In this document: one piece after another, positions 22,913 through 34,104 of the stretch
Layout of the letters: every line of letters begins with the position of its first letter
Numbering within the stretch: position 1 is the stretch's first letter
From: Sepioteuthis lessoniana
Lineage: Eukaryota > Mollusca > Cephalopoda > Myopsida > Loliginidae
Reading direction: 5' to 3'
Length of the DNA: 64,000 nt
NCBI GenBank assembly: GCA_963585895.1
Contig: OY757911.1
Location: forward strand, 88,619,275-88,683,274
Position numbers and translations under genes: made by a program
Notes under the pieces: model-generated
Told to the model about the DNA's origin: nothing
Databases searched by the model: none
The model's input: the letters and a program-made list of their open reading frames with translations, nothing else

Positions 22913-23887
22913 TAAGTTTTTAGCCTTTGTTAGCACAAGCTTGCAGTTTAAAAGATAGTTATTTTAGATTGAACTTAATAGAATATTGTCTTGACTTTCC
23001 AGCTAAAGTCAATGATAATACTCAGTGTCTTATCAGCTAATTCAGATTTTATATCATTATATCATTTATTTCTGGGTTCATCTACTTTGCTGAATAGTTG
23101 TGAATACAACAAAGAATTTTATGACAATGTAACAGTTTTTGTGTGCAACCTACATAGTTTTGCCTGGTAAATGACTCAACCCTTACAGTGATTGTATCCA
23201 AAAAGAAATCTATCAATGAGGTTGGTTGAAACTTTTCAAGTCATGGGTCAGCTCCAAGGAACAAAAGAAACAAAAATCACTTTCAGAATACACATGTATT
23301 GTCCTTTTATTTCATTCTTTTGGTTTAGCTTGGTCTGGGATGTATGTGATATTTTGCAATATGGACTTATGCATTGATCCCTCTCTATTGTAATATGGAT
23401 GACAAAGACTTGGTCAGTTTCCTATCCTATTCTAATGGCCAATTCCTAACTCTCCTATGTTATTCTTGCGACCAACTATGATGGGTAGAGTAGAGCTCCT
23501 AGTCCAGCAGCACAACCACTACTGCCCTTGTTTGCAACATATCTGTCTCTGACCTAAGTGCTCCCTTGAATATATGGAGTTCCAGATTTCCAGAAAAGAA
23601 AATCCTTTTTCCCCATGTGGACCCCCTAAATTACTCCCTTGTCTACTGACTTATATCATTATACTATTTATAAGAAGTAAATTGATATTGTAAGTTATTC
23701 TTTTCAAACAAAAGTAGTCATGTATGTACAGATTAGCTAATTATAAGAAAAACTGTTTTAGAGTGGAACAACTGTAAGTAGTTATTAGTTCAATGATACA
23801 TGTAAACAGTCAAAATATTTTTCGTGATTGCTCTTTAGATTTTGATTCAGATATTACTTTTTTTGTATCATATCTAAATAAATAGGA
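22913..23887. other. Unique DNA, moderately AT-rich
   Basis: The interval 23380-23650 is less AT-rich than average, but I see no coding frame or repeat. Confidence 0.45.
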
Positions 23888-24499
23888 TGTTGGGACATTA
23901 AACAGTGATCTTCCTTGTTACAGTGTTTGAGGAACTCTCCCATGTCAAGAGTCCATTTTGGTCCTGTGACAAGGAATGAAACAACCCACACGCTGGGTTT
24001 TGTTGGTTTGGCCGTTTTTCTGATGGCGTGGACCCCATTGTTTCAATCATTCAGAAACGCTTGTTTACTGATGTAAATAAAACAAAACTTTTATTTATAA
24101 TACAAATATTAAAACCATATATACACAAGAAAAGGTTTCTATTTCAAGATTGGAATCTCCCAAACTGGAACATTGTTTAGCAGAAGGGAACAAGTTGATT
24201 GATGATATTGTGAAAGTCTAATTAACCTAAAGTCATTCCTCTATCAAGGTAGTTTCAAAGGAAATTCTGGTTGAATGCTCAAATTTAGGACTTTTGGTAG
24301 CATAGCCAGCAGCAAGGGCTTTAGTCTTCTAACGAAGGAACCAATTTTCAATCTTGCTCTTTCCTTTTTGGTTTCCTTTATGGGGGTCCAAACCTCTGAT
24401 TGCATGGCTCCGATTGGCCAGCCAAGAAATGCTCAGGATCAATGGCCTCGTATTGTAATCATCAGAGATTGTAAGACCCCCCCCCCCGTGGGGCACATT

Positions 24500-24517
24500 T
24501 GATTGGTCAGCCAATCA
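24500..24517. promoter_or_regulatory. Palindromic double CCAAT box
   Basis: TGATTGG and CCAATCA face each other across four bases, a perfect inverted pair of the NF-Y-type CCAAT core. Less perfect versions lie about 90 bp upstream (24411) and 76 bp downstream (24576). Confidence 0.5.
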
Positions 24518-24906
24518 AAACTATGGTCTTGTGTTGAACATCTTGGGAGGGACAAAAGCTTACCCCACTTTTCTTTGATCGGTGAGCCAATCAATAATAC
24601 CCTATTATTGGATCATGGTCTGGTGCCACACCTTAAGTCAGAAAACCATATGGGCATTTTATAGGTTGAACAAAAATAAAAATAAAAACCAAACAGTGGG
24701 TGGAAGGAAGAAACAGACAAACACAGATTCAGAAGTGCAAAACGTAAGAAGGTGAAGTTGGTAATATTAAGAATTCTTGTATGTATTTATGTGTGGCTGT
24801 TCTGAGAACTCTGCAAAAATCCTACACAGCTACCAAAAATGCTGACTCATCTGGTCATCATCTTCACTGCTCCATATTCTGCGCTTGACTTTCTGACTCT
24901 CTGCTT

Positions 24907-24976
24907 TAGAGTCTCACTCCTAACTACTTTAGAGTCTCACTCCTAATTGACTGACAGCTTTGGAGTCTCACTCCTA
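24907..24976 (+). repeat. Short tandem repeat, three units of 'AGAGTCTCACTCCTAA'
   Basis: Three units are spaced about 22-32 bp apart; the third reads 'TGGAGTCTCACTCCTAA'. Confidence 0.75.
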
Positions 24977-25964
24977 AGAGACCATGTCCTTTTTCCTCTC
25001 TTCCGGTCTCACAGGTTTTTGCAGGTACAGCTTTTTGTGTGGTCTTCACACCAAAATAGACAAAGGAATATCTAGATATTCTGGTGCCGCTTCAAGATGT
25101 TGAGGATGATTCTGCCAGCTACCCACAACACACAGAGACCCACACATGCATCCATAAACATACATATATACATTAATGCCCATTGTCATGCCACAAAGGT
25201 GAACTGGGGAATCAGCCTCTTTCACGAACAGGTGAGCTGACATGGTGTTTCGCTCCTCAGCACATGGTGCCTTCCTCCTTTAGATTCTGAGAAGAGTAAG
25301 TGGTTTCCACTTTTTTGCTGTATGGACTTCTGTTTTTTCCTTGAATGCTTGTGACTCTTATATAACCTAGGGAGGGAACTGAGTTCCCTATTCGTGTTGT
25401 GTACTATTAAATGTCTTATTATATTTATTGACTTGATCTGCTTCCTACTGAATATTCTGTGTTAGGCAACTCTCTTTGGGATAACCTAATGTGTTATAAG
25501 AAACAGGGTGTTACTCATAAATTAACATCTTTTTAAAACTTATAAATGATAAAGATATGTATATATGTGTAAGAAAAGAAACTTAGTCACTTATAGATCA
25601 ATGAAAAGAGTGATGTTTGGAATAACTGAGATAAAAAGATCAATAGATCAGAGAGTAGACTAAGGTAAAAGGTAGCATAGAAATTATTAGATAAGATAAA
25701 TAGAAGTATACAGAGCATCAAGCTAGAAGAGGTGATAACAAATGGTGCAAAATGTTCATAGAATGGTGCCCAAGAAATAACAAGTGTAGTTGGCAATGTC
25801 CTGACAGATTTTGTGAATTTTATTGGTGAGACATGATAGAGGCTGGAACAATCAAGATTGTCATGGTGGATGGAACTGGGAAAGGTCTTTGTCCAGCAGT
25901 GGATTCAAAATGGCTGATGATGTCTAAGCTTTTTTTTTTTTTAGGAAATAATATTTCTGTACAT

Positions 25965-25966
<2 letters not shown>

Positions 25967-26008
<42 letters not shown>
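25967..26008. repeat. (TG)n(TA)n microsatellite
   Basis: It is about 42 bp long and ends in roughly 18 TA units. Confidence 0.9.
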
Positions 26009-26011
<3 letters not shown>

Positions 26012-26658
26012 ATTATTGATTGATATTTTGTGTGACAATCTTTATTTTTTTGTCATTTCTGTTTGAAGAACATTTTTTTTTCTGTGTATATAGAAACATA
26101 TTGTCTTTTTTGCACTAATTTTCTGTTTCCGATTTTTTTCACCTCAGAAAGATTATGTATGTATTTGTGAGGAAATGTAAATCTGTTTTGAACTGAGATA
26201 TCTTTTCTTTCGTTTTTTTTTTTTTTGTACTTTAAAAAAATCTAATAGAAAAATTCACTCTCTCCTTGAGTTTTCTATATACAATCAGTGTCAATTTGTG
26301 ACTTCATATCAGTGAAATCTATTCAGCCAATCCAGGAAAAAGACATTACTCACAAGATATCTCCCTACATAGTTTTTCTTTGTTAGAATGCACAGATTAT
26401 CAGAAAATAAATTTAAATCTCCTGTAAGATAATTTTTCTTATTACCCTTAAATTGTGATTGAGAATATATGATTGTAGAACTTATACCCCAGAGGAAGTT
26501 AACCATTTATACTATTTGAATCTCTTAAATTAGCTTAACTCAACCACCTGTCACCAGAAAACATCATAATTGTATTTATATATTCACTTGTAGATTTAGG
26601 TACAAATTTGTTCTGGTTGACTGACAGTGCAATGGAGTCACTTATACTGTATAACTTG

Positions 26659-26660
<2 letters not shown>

Positions 26661-26689
<29 letters not shown>
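26661..26689. repeat. Poly-T tract
   Basis: An uninterrupted run of 29 T. Confidence 0.92.
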
Positions 26690-26692
<3 letters not shown>

Positions 26693-27004
26693 ATACTCTG
26701 AATGACCAAGATTGATTGAGTCATTTCTTTATTTATTACAGCTTTTATTCTTTTAACACTTCATTCTTTTATTTATATTTTAATAATTTTTTTTTTCATA
26801 TGTTCAAACAGAAGAATTCCATAGCATTTAATAACACTGTCAAGTGTATCAGCATACATTTCTATATTTTTTATCAGTTATTTTTTTCCTGTTATTTCAT
26901 TTAAAGATATTTTTCATTCATTGATTTCTTTAATTCTTCATTTTTTCAAAGAAAGTGTCCATATGATTCTATTTTGGTTGAATAAGTTTTGTCCTCTGAG
27001 GATA

Positions 27005-27130
27005 GATTCAGGTGCCTTGCTTGGTGTAATGGTTAGTGGGCTAGGCTATTAGTTTATTGTAAGTGAGTTTGCTTCTCACTGAGTATCTCATAATTCTGGC
27101 TTAGTGCCAAACTAAGTTAAGCTTAGTAAA
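27005..27130 (+). mobile_element. SINE family E copy, plus strand
   Basis: The tRNA-like A box region is 'TTGGTGTAATGGTTAGTGGG' and a 'GAGTTTGCTTCTCACT' segment sits at the B box position, followed by 'CTGGCTTAGTGCCAAACTAAG'. Confidence 0.6.
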
Positions 27131-27261
27131 TAACTTACTGTATGGATAGATTATACATTTATTTTCTATAAACCAAAGCTTATTTATAAGGTATCATCAT
27201 AATGTGATGGCTTATAAAGACTAATATCCTCTCCTATTTTTTAAAAATAAATTAGGTACAA

Positions 27262-27550
27262 TATATGTATTTACTCAACCCCTCCACTACAGGCAGGATG
27301 TAACACAGTTAATTTTTAAGCAGAGTAAAATGGGTTTAAATTCAGTTTGCCTTTTCCTAAACTGGTTATTTCCTTACCAAGGATAAAGAACCCAATTTGT
27401 CATACTATTTACCTATAGCCAGAGAGAGAACAGATACATACCTGTCCTAAGGGCATCAGCACAAAGGGAGACACAAACAGCCTTGTCCAGAATTTGAACT
27501 TGGTGTGCCAATACCATTTCCTACTGTGATAACCATTACCTCAAACACAA
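27262..27550 (-). mobile_element. SINE family A copy, minus strand
   Basis: It runs from the 3' end ('CAACCCCTCCACTACAGGCAGG') through 'TGTCATACTATTTACC' and 'TTGTCCAGAATTTGAACTTGG' (B box) to 'TGATAACCATTACCTC' (A box), and is complete. Confidence 0.76.
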
Positions 27551-27837
27551 TTTTATATAAAATAATTCAAAAAGTCTTGTCCATAATTATAATGTCTTGC
27601 TATTGTAACATTTTAAAAAGAAGGTTATTAGGAAAGATTTTAACTGCAAAATTTTGAGAACTGACCAACTAAAAAAAAACCCACAGAAAATAAGGACTCT
27701 TATTTGAATAAACTATAAGGTCAAAATTCTGTACATATCTGTGTTAATGTGTCTAAAGTCAGTTATTCTGTCAATGTACAGAAATTATTCACTCAGTACT
27801 TGAATATACTTGTAAAATCAAGTATCCAAATCATTTA

Positions 27838-28075
27838 GAGTGGGGTGAGTTTCTGTGGCATAGTCATTAACATGCTGGATTGAGACATCATATTAAGTAA
27901 TTTCAAACTCCAGTCATGTTGTTATTATTATTACATTCACTTTCAGACCAAAGGTATGAATCCACTTATCCCTCCACCCAGTAATGGGTTGAATAGTACT
28001 ACTACTGTTCTTCAACAAGGATTGCTTTGGTATTAATCCATGATGGTTGATATGCCACTAAACATAGAAAATAAA
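27838..28075 (+). mobile_element. SINE family B copy, plus strand
   Basis: The head is 'TGTGGCATAGTCATTAACATG', the B box 'AATTTCAAACTCC'. The body includes a small ATT-repeat expansion, and a shortened tail 'GATGGTTGATATGCC' follows. Confidence 0.7.
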
Positions 28076-28424
28076 CCAAATCATCTAGTTAGATTTGATA
28101 GTGGGCAGATTAAAAGCAGATCATATAAAAACTTCTAAAAGATTTTTGTTTCTTTCAGTTACAGTGGCAGCTGCAAATGTCAGTCACTCTAAAGATATGT
28201 AAACCATAAACCTTGTTATGTAAGGTGTGACAGAAACTTGCATAATTGCATACATTTATTAGAAAAGTTATTGCTGGATTGAAGTTGAAATTTTAAGTGA
28301 TTATTTGGAATTTAGTCATAAATTCTTACCTGGCTAACTTGAATAAAAAAAAACATTCAACTGAAAAAAAAAACTTTATTTTTTATCAATAAATTGAATT
28401 CATGTTCTACATGAATAACTAATT
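28076..28424. other. AT-rich unique DNA
   Basis: Nothing recognisable is seen here. Confidence 0.45.
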
Positions 28425-28592
28425 GATTTTAATGGTATGTCAACTTGTCTTGGGTTACTTTATGCATTGAGATTAAGGATTCCTGTTCATTGTAGGTCAG
28501 TATTTACATTTTTATGTAGTTGTTTCTTAAGAGTTTTTTTATTTTTGCACATGGTCCTAACAAATACAAATAATTTTTAAATACATCTGTTT
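28425..28592 (-). repeat. Family C2 tail, minus strand
   Basis: It shows 'TGTCAACTTGTCTTGGGTTAC', 'GTAGTTGTTTCTTAAGAG' and 'AATACAAATAATT', ending at 'TTAATAGATGG'. The gypsy-derived sequence begins directly afterwards. Confidence 0.6.
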
Positions 28593-28593
28593 A

Positions 28594-28953
28594 ATAGATG
28601 GTCTGAAGACCCTAGAGCAGAATATAAGCCATGCCGAAGCATTTGAAATGGCCATGTGAGACCAAAATGAAATATCTGGTGTTTCTGAAATAGCAGAGTT
28701 GTGGATGTCAGCATGTTGTCAACAAAGGTGGGCCCAGGATATGGCCGATCGACTGCTACTCGCTGACCCGAAAGGACTGTGGCCAAAACAAGACCTTGGT
28801 AAAATGCATGTAGAGGCTGTGGTAGTCACCGACATGGTGGAGTTGGATCAGGTGATAGGCCAGATGTGCCCTGCATGGGGCCAGACGTGCAGAGCATGTG
28901 GCAAGCAAAACCACTTTGAGAGGGTCTGCCAGTCGAAGGGCGAGGAGAAATGA
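28594..28953 (+). pseudogene. Gypsy-type gag fragment with CCHC zinc knuckle
   Basis: Frames at 28594-28690 and 28699-28953 read as the C-terminal part of a gag protein from a Ty3/gypsy-type retrotransposon. Near the end is 'CRACGKQNHFERVC', a C-x2-C-x4-H-x4-C zinc knuckle that binds element RNA in the capsid. The N-terminal gag and the 5' LTR are missing, because a family C2 repeat lies immediately upstream. A stop interrupts the short region before 28699. It leads into the protease region with a frameshift, as expected for a decayed gag-pol. Confidence 0.72.
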
Positions 28954-28959
28954 GGTGCT

Positions 28960-29391
28960 ATGCGATGCATTAAGGATGAGGAAGCCACCATTGTGCACAT
29001 AGTATTCGACCCAGCAATGGGAACCTATAAACCGGGTAATAGCGGCCTTGAAGAACTTGAGGTGACATTAATCCCATTCTCCCCATGCCCCGATTCAAAA
29101 CGGATCAGAGACATCCCTGATGCCTATCCAACCAGACTCAAGATTTACTCCGATAGCAGTGCAACCATATGTCTTAGTGGACTTACATACTTGCGGCACA
29201 TGGGACTCTCAGAAAGGAACTTGGACCCCTCTAAAAAAAAAAAGGTACGCACTGTCGGAGGATTTTCCTTGGTATATCAAAGTTGGTTACCTGTCACATT
29301 CGAAATTGGGAGTCGAACCACAAGGCAGGCTCTGTATATATGCAACAAAAGACAAGTAAGGCAGCCGGTATTGACGTCCATGTTCTCCTAG
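28960..29391 (+). pseudogene. Gypsy-type pol: aspartic protease region
   Basis: The reading frame contains 'YSDSSATICLSG', in the position of the retropepsin active-site loop, where the family normally has Asp-Ser/Thr-Gly. Here Gly is replaced by Ser. Further on come 'LRHMGLSERNL', 'VRTVGGFSLVYQSWLPV' and 'TTRQALYICNKRQ', typical of the protease-to-RT linker of this family. An A run at 29233-29243 lies within the region where frames change. It is not functional as read. Confidence 0.68.
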
Positions 29392-29549
29392 ACCCATGAC
29401 ATCGCCACCATAAGTAACATGCGATGCCATACATCCAGGTACCCAACCTCACAAGACAGACAAACAAAAATTCGACTATTCTAAAACTCCTTCGTACCCG
29501 CCGACCACTGAAAATATACAAAATCTAAAAAAAAAATGGGTATTGGATT

Positions 29550-30330
29550 AATTTTCCACCACAGTGTTCAACAAAAGTGGGAAATTCCCGGCAATGTCTG
29601 GCCCTCCAGCTCATATTTACTTCAAAGATGGTGCAATCCCCAAAGCCAAACATAACCCTATTCCAGTACCCTACCACTACAGGGAGGAAGTAAAGAAGGC
29701 GCTCTGTGATGATGTCGAGAGAGACATCATTACTGCCGTACCAATTGGTGGGGGCACCAATTGATGCAATACCATGGTTATTACTGCAAAGACAAATGGG
29801 AAATCAAGGACTGTGGATTACCAGCACCTAAATTCCCAATACAAACAGGAAACACAATACACAAGCTCACAATTCCAATTGTCACTACAGGTACCCCCAA
29901 CAAAAAAAGGGTCCTAGATGCCGTTGATGGCTACCATTCAACCCCCCTAGATGAGGAATCACTACTACTCACAACTTTTATCATGGAGTGGGGTCGTTTT
30001 ATGTACCTCAGCATCTGGCGACGCCTACACACGTAGGTATGACGAAATAATCAAAAACATCCCTCACAAAATAAAAATCATCGTCAATACCTTACTGTTC
30101 AACAAAAATATAGAGGATGCCTTCACTCTTGACTACTTGTGACTGTGCAAGAAAAATGGAATCGTCCTCAACAGAGAAAAATTCCAGTTCTGCCAAGACT
30201 TAGTCCAATTCAGGAGCCTCCAAATAACATCTTTAGGAGTGACCCCTTATAACAACCTACTGAATGCTATATATAGCTTCCTGACCCCACAAAATATCAC
30301 CGATGCAAGATCTTAGTTTGGGCTGGTCAA
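29550..30330 (+). pseudogene. Gypsy-type pol: reverse transcriptase, broken
   Basis: RT blocks appear in order across at least three frames: 'PVPYHYREEVKKAL' near 29665, 'MVITAKTNG...VDYQ' near 29775-29820, 'YTRRYDEIIK' near 30030 and 'NGIVLNREKFQFCQDLVQF' near 30155-30210. The catalytic box, which should carry two adjacent Asp, reads 'IIVNTLLF' near 30075-30100, so both are lost. Stops and frameshifts are frequent. The polymerase is dead. Confidence 0.7.
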
Positions 30331-30591
30331 CCAAGTTGTATGGGCATACTCATTAAGCCCCATAATGCTGCCATTTTGGACCTCGTCAAGAAAAACACAA
30401 ACTTTGTTTGGAATGAGAGCCTGGAAAAAGCATTCCAGCAATCCAAACAGATCATAGTGAGCTTGATAAAAAAAGGAGTTACCACCTTTGACATCAACAG
30501 AGTAACCTGCCTAGCCCCAGACTGGAGAAAGGAAGGCATGGGCTTCCTATTATTGCAGAAGTACAGCACGTGCCCCACCTAAAAAGCACCT

Positions 30592-31080
30592 GTGTGTTGT
30601 TCTGATGGATGGCGCATTGTATTTGCATGTATCAGGTTCTGCACTGACACTGAGCGCTGGTATGCACCTATTGAAGGCAAAGCAGCTGCAGTCGTTTGGG
30701 CACTTGAGAAGTGCCGAATATTCGTCATGGGCTGCCCACAGACAATTGTAGTAACCGATTATCAATCACTGACAGGAATATTTGGTGACAGAGACCTTAG
30801 TAAGGTACATAACCCATGTCTCTTTAGGCTAAAGGAGAAATACCTCAGATATTCCTTCAGCATCCAACACTGCCCAGGCAAGCGGCTTAAAGGTGCCAAT
30901 GCAATCTCCTGCAACCCAGTTGCCATGGTAGAAGCCCTGATAAGCCTGTGCCCCACACACCCATCCTCTAAAGATGTCCCCCTCTCAGACAAAATAGATG
31001 CAGCAGTACAAGCAGCCACCATCCAAGCAACAACAAATGCTTGCAACAACAATGCTGTCTTGACACCTGACCACGTTTAG
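30592..31080 (+). pseudogene. Gypsy-type pol: RNase H region
   Basis: An open frame of about 160 codons contains 'YAPIEGKAAAVVWALEKC' (the catalytic Glu block) and 'VTDYQSLTGIFG' (the Asp block), then 'RLKEKYLRYSFSIQHCPGK' and 'GANAIS', the usual run into the linker before integrase. RNase H degrades the RNA strand of the RNA-DNA hybrid. The N-terminal first-Asp strand lies in another frame, upstream of 30592. Confidence 0.75.
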
Positions 31081-31221
31081 GCATCGGGCCGAAGTGACAA
31101 TCTCTACACAAAGCTCATACACGCCATCAACCAGGGATTCCCTCATAAACGTTCTCTCATAGAACCTGATATCTGCAACTTCTGGAATGTACAACACCGA
31201 CTCAGCACTGACAGAGGCCTA

Positions 31222-32159
31222 GTGTTAATGGATAGAAGAAGTGTCATACTGAAATCCCTCAGAACAAAAATACTACATTACCTGCATGCAGCCCACCAAG
31301 GCATGGACAGCATGAAAACTCGCACCAACAATACAGTCTTTTGGCCTGGCATGAATGCATCCATCCACAATTTTAGAGTGAATTGCCCAACTTGTGCAGC
31401 TATTGTCCCAAGCCAGTCACGGGAACCCATCATCATGACTCCAGCCCCGGAATGGCCATTCCAACAAATAGTGATGGACATATAATCCATGTCGGTCATG
31501 TTGCGTACCTTGCTTGTGCAGATAGACTAACTGGTTGGTTCATCTTATACCACCTAAAACCAGGTCATGCCACCACGTCCAAGTTGATGTCTATCTGTCG
31601 GCACCTGTTCCAAACATACAGCACCCCGGACAAACTCAGTACCTACAGTGGGACACTTTTCACCTCCAGCATATTCCAAGAATTCCTTCGAACATGGTGT
31701 GTCAGGCATAGACTATCCTCAGTCACATACCCCCAATCCAATAGCTGGGCAGAACTCGCGGTAAGAACCGCAAAAAGGTTAGTGAATGGAAACATAGCTC
31801 CCCCCCCAGGTTCCTTGGACAACGACAATGTTGCCTTGGCCATTCTACTATACCAAAACACCCTAATCCAAGGTATTGGCCTATCACTGGCACAACTCCA
31901 ACTTCACTGCCAACTCTGTGATTCCATCCCTTCACAGCCAACCCTCTACAAGCTGCACCCCAGATGGGTAGCAGCTACACAATGCCGCAATGAACTCTTC
32001 CACCACCGAAACACCAAAATAATAGAAAGGTACAATAGATGCACCCACAACCTCTCCCCATTACAAACTGGCAACACAGTAACCATACAAAGCACACTAA
32101 ACTACCAATGGAACACTACAGGAAAAGTAATTACTGCCCTACCAAACCGCCAATACTGA
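31222..32159 (+). pseudogene. Gypsy-type pol: integrase, frameshifted
   Basis: The zinc-binding domain is intact: a His-x3-His at 'HAAHQG' near 31280 and 'NCPTC' near 31384. The first catalytic Asp sits in 'VMDI' near 31480. The frame then changes and the core continues to 32159. At the second catalytic position the expected Ser-Asp-Gly reads 'STYSGTLF' near 31637-31660, so Asp is replaced by Tyr. The third position, Glu in 'AELAVRTAKR' near 31750, is kept. Integrase joins element DNA to the host; this copy could not. Confidence 0.75.
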
Positions 32160-32491
32160 ATAAGAGTTGATGGATTAGGAAGAATCACACTTAGGAACCG
32201 TTGTTTCCTGAGAAAATGTAAATTCAAGACTGCACCAAAACCAATACCAAGTGTAACACCTGCAGCCATAACCCCTACAATTAATACTCCCCTTCTACAT
32301 CCTGATCCCCCAACATCTTCCAATAATGACACACATACAACAATTGACACCACTAAACAAACCACACCTACATTTACACATCCTTGGTCCCCCAGAATTC
32401 CTAGAGCTCTATCCAGACCACATAACAGATCAGGTCTCAAAGAAAGACACAGTCCTCATACAACCTGACCTGTTGCAGGGGGAAGGAGAGA

Positions 32492-32829
32492 TGAAGAAGC
32501 TACTGCCCTGATGCGCAGGATAAAACAATAAACAACTCTTACCAGCTCGGCTGGCGTCCGGCTAACAGACAAAAATATGTCAATTAGTGGGCCAGTATAT
32601 ATGCATGCTAGCATAACTATTCCTGGGCTGGCAGCCAATCACCACCCAGGAAATGAACTAGACCACCTGTGCATTGTGGAATGCCCCAATGCGCATATAA
32701 TCTTCCCTTCCTCATGCCCAAGGCTGTATTCACTTTGATGTGTAATTCAACACGTGAACTACACTCAAGTACATTATATGACAGAACTTCGACAGAGAAC
32801 CAAGATTAAAGAGCCTCATCTACCTTACA
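32492..32829 (+). mobile_element. Probable 3' LTR of the plus-strand gypsy element
   Basis: A purine-rich tract ('AGGGGGAAGGAGAGA', 32477-32491) of the kind that primes plus-strand synthesis is followed by TG at 32492. The segment has a TATA-like 'GCATATAATC' near 32693 and an ATTAAA signal near 32805, and ends in CA at 32829. No 5' LTR remains in the window. The boundaries are inferred. Confidence 0.5.
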
Positions 32830-32966
32830 TCTACCTGGGGGTAGAACAGATGGGTTCATGCCATTCCCAAGGATATTAGCTCAAAGTGAAATGCAAACAG
32901 CCTCATCCAGATTTTGATTTCTTTTCATTGAGTCCATTTCCTACAACAACTGTTATGGCATGAGCA
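32830..32966 (-). mobile_element. SINE family A fragment, minus strand
   Basis: It carries 'CTACCTGGGGGTAGAACAG', 'CATTCCCAAGGATATTAG', 'AGTGAAATGCAAACAGCCTC' and a decayed head. The 3' part is missing at the gypsy junction. Confidence 0.65.
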
Positions 32967-33084
32967 CTATTAAATCAAAATATAATTTGTCTCAGAAATT
33001 TAAAGAGAAATGATAGCAAGCTAATATGAAGAAATGGGTAGAAATACAGATCAAAAGAATGAAATTGTAAGTTGTCATTTATTT

Positions 33085-33880
33085 TGCTTTGATTAGTTTG
33101 GCACCAGACCAGAAATATAGAGCACCTAGTGTTATATTTTGACCTTCAACCCGGCCCAAAAATACTATTCCAAGGTGATACACCGGAAGGAAGTGACACA
33201 TTCCAATGGCCAGTAATCGAAAGAGATCGCATGGGCGGATTAAGGCTTATGATATGGGACAAGGTGAAGGCCCCATTGTGCCACTACAGTGATGCACCGG
33301 AAGAGAGTAACCTCTGAACTGCATGACAGTTATTTCCGCTTGATGACGATTAAACATTTGATTTCAAAGATCCAGTTGGCGGTCGTGTGGGCGTTGAATT
33401 ATTATATAATTGAGTTGAGTTGGGTGCCAAAGCAGTTGCCAGCAGACTTCCAGAGAGTTAGAGACGAGATGTGGTAGGGAAAGCCACACCCGACCAAGGG
33501 GGTCCTCAGAAAACCCCCGATGGAGTGGACCCCAACATCAAGAGAACAAGAAAGACACAACGTGACGGTCATAACAGTGGGGTCAAAATATGAAATTTAT
33601 GTTCGGTCTCCAGCACCCTCTCACATGCAAACCTTGAACAACCCTTTCAAACCCTTGCAATAAATTGAGAGGTAAATATGTTGTTAAAGAAGTCTTCATG
33701 TGTCTTCCTTCCTGCGTCCTTTATTCGTGCGTCTGTCGTTTATCATGCGTCTGTTATCATTGCGTTGGTATGTATCCAGTATATATATGTATGCAACACT
33801 AGTTAGAATCTAATACACTAGTAATAGTTTGTTAATTTAGTTTGCTCACCATTACACCATTCAAGATGCCTAAGAAATTG
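33085..33880 (-). mobile_element. SINE family E copy split by a solo LTR
   Basis: The left piece is 33085-33129 ('TTAGTTTGGCACCAG' to 'GAGCACCTAG') and the right piece 33799-33880 ('CTAGTTAGAATC' to 'GCTCACCATTACACCATTC'). Removing the LTR and one CTAG gives continuity with the copy at 3975-4190 ('GGCACCTAGTGAAGAT'). Confidence 0.6.
33130..33798 (+). mobile_element. Solo LTR with CTAG target duplication
   Basis: This 669-bp segment begins with TGTTATATTTTG and ends with TATGCAACA, so it has TG...CA termini. It is flanked by CTAG on both sides (33126-33129 and 33799-33802). A TATA-like 'TTATATAATTG' lies near 33398 and an AATAAA signal at 33659-33664, about 135 bp before the end, as in an LTR with R and U5 downstream. 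No internal region is attached, so it looks like the product of LTR-LTR recombination. Two 62-codon frames inside are odd for an LTR; one resembles the Trp-x-Pro...Ala-Asp motif near the RNase H end of some retroelements. Confidence 0.72.
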
Positions 33881-33898
33881 GTGTATATTGGGGTACCA

Positions 33899-34104
33899 AG
33901 GTTATTCAAAAAGTTCTAAGCCTCATCCAGAAAGACGAGCCAAAGTTAATAACTTTTGTTGTGGCAACACACTCCCACTTATAAAACTAGAAAAACTAAT
34001 TCAGATTTTTCTAATTTTATAAGCAGTGGTAGTGTGTTATCACAACAAAATGATCAGCAATGCTTTTCTTTCTGAGAGAGGCTTAAAACTTTTTGAACAA
34101 CCAT
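33899..34104. mobile_element. Near-perfect palindromic MITE
   Basis: The two halves (33899-33996 and 34008-34104) are reverse complements with about 80-85% match and only about a 10-base loop. The outer ends read 'GGTTATTCAAAAAGTTCTAAGCC' and, inverted, 'GGTTGTTCAAAAAGTTTTAAGCC'. These resemble mariner-type termini. The copy would fold into a single long hairpin. It has no ORF. Confidence 0.72.

Larger units (their letters stand above)
23888..25474 (+). mobile_element. LTR-like block (tentative)
   Basis: The block starts at 'TGTTGGGACATTAAACAG' and has higher G+C than its flanks. Three CCAAT/ATTGG clusters lie at 24411-24423, 24500-24517 and 24576-24593, three copies of 'AGAGTCTCACTCCTAA' at 24907-24976, and an ATTAAA signal near 25408. 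Just after that signal, 'TATTTATTGACTTGATCTGC' resembles the 3' end of the solo LTR at 42117-43793 ('TATCTATTGACTTGCC'). I did not find matching target duplications. A host promoter region is the alternative reading. Confidence 0.35.
25475..27004. other. AT-rich DNA with microsatellites
   Basis: A (TG)(TA)n tract lies at 25967-26008 and T runs at 25930-25942 and 26661-26689. Apart from these I see no repeat family or gene. Confidence 0.5.

Noticed and set aside
25587..25796. 69-codon Leu/Phe/Ser-rich ORF as a membrane protein
   Set aside because: AT-rich DNA read in this frame gives hydrophobic residues by base composition alone.
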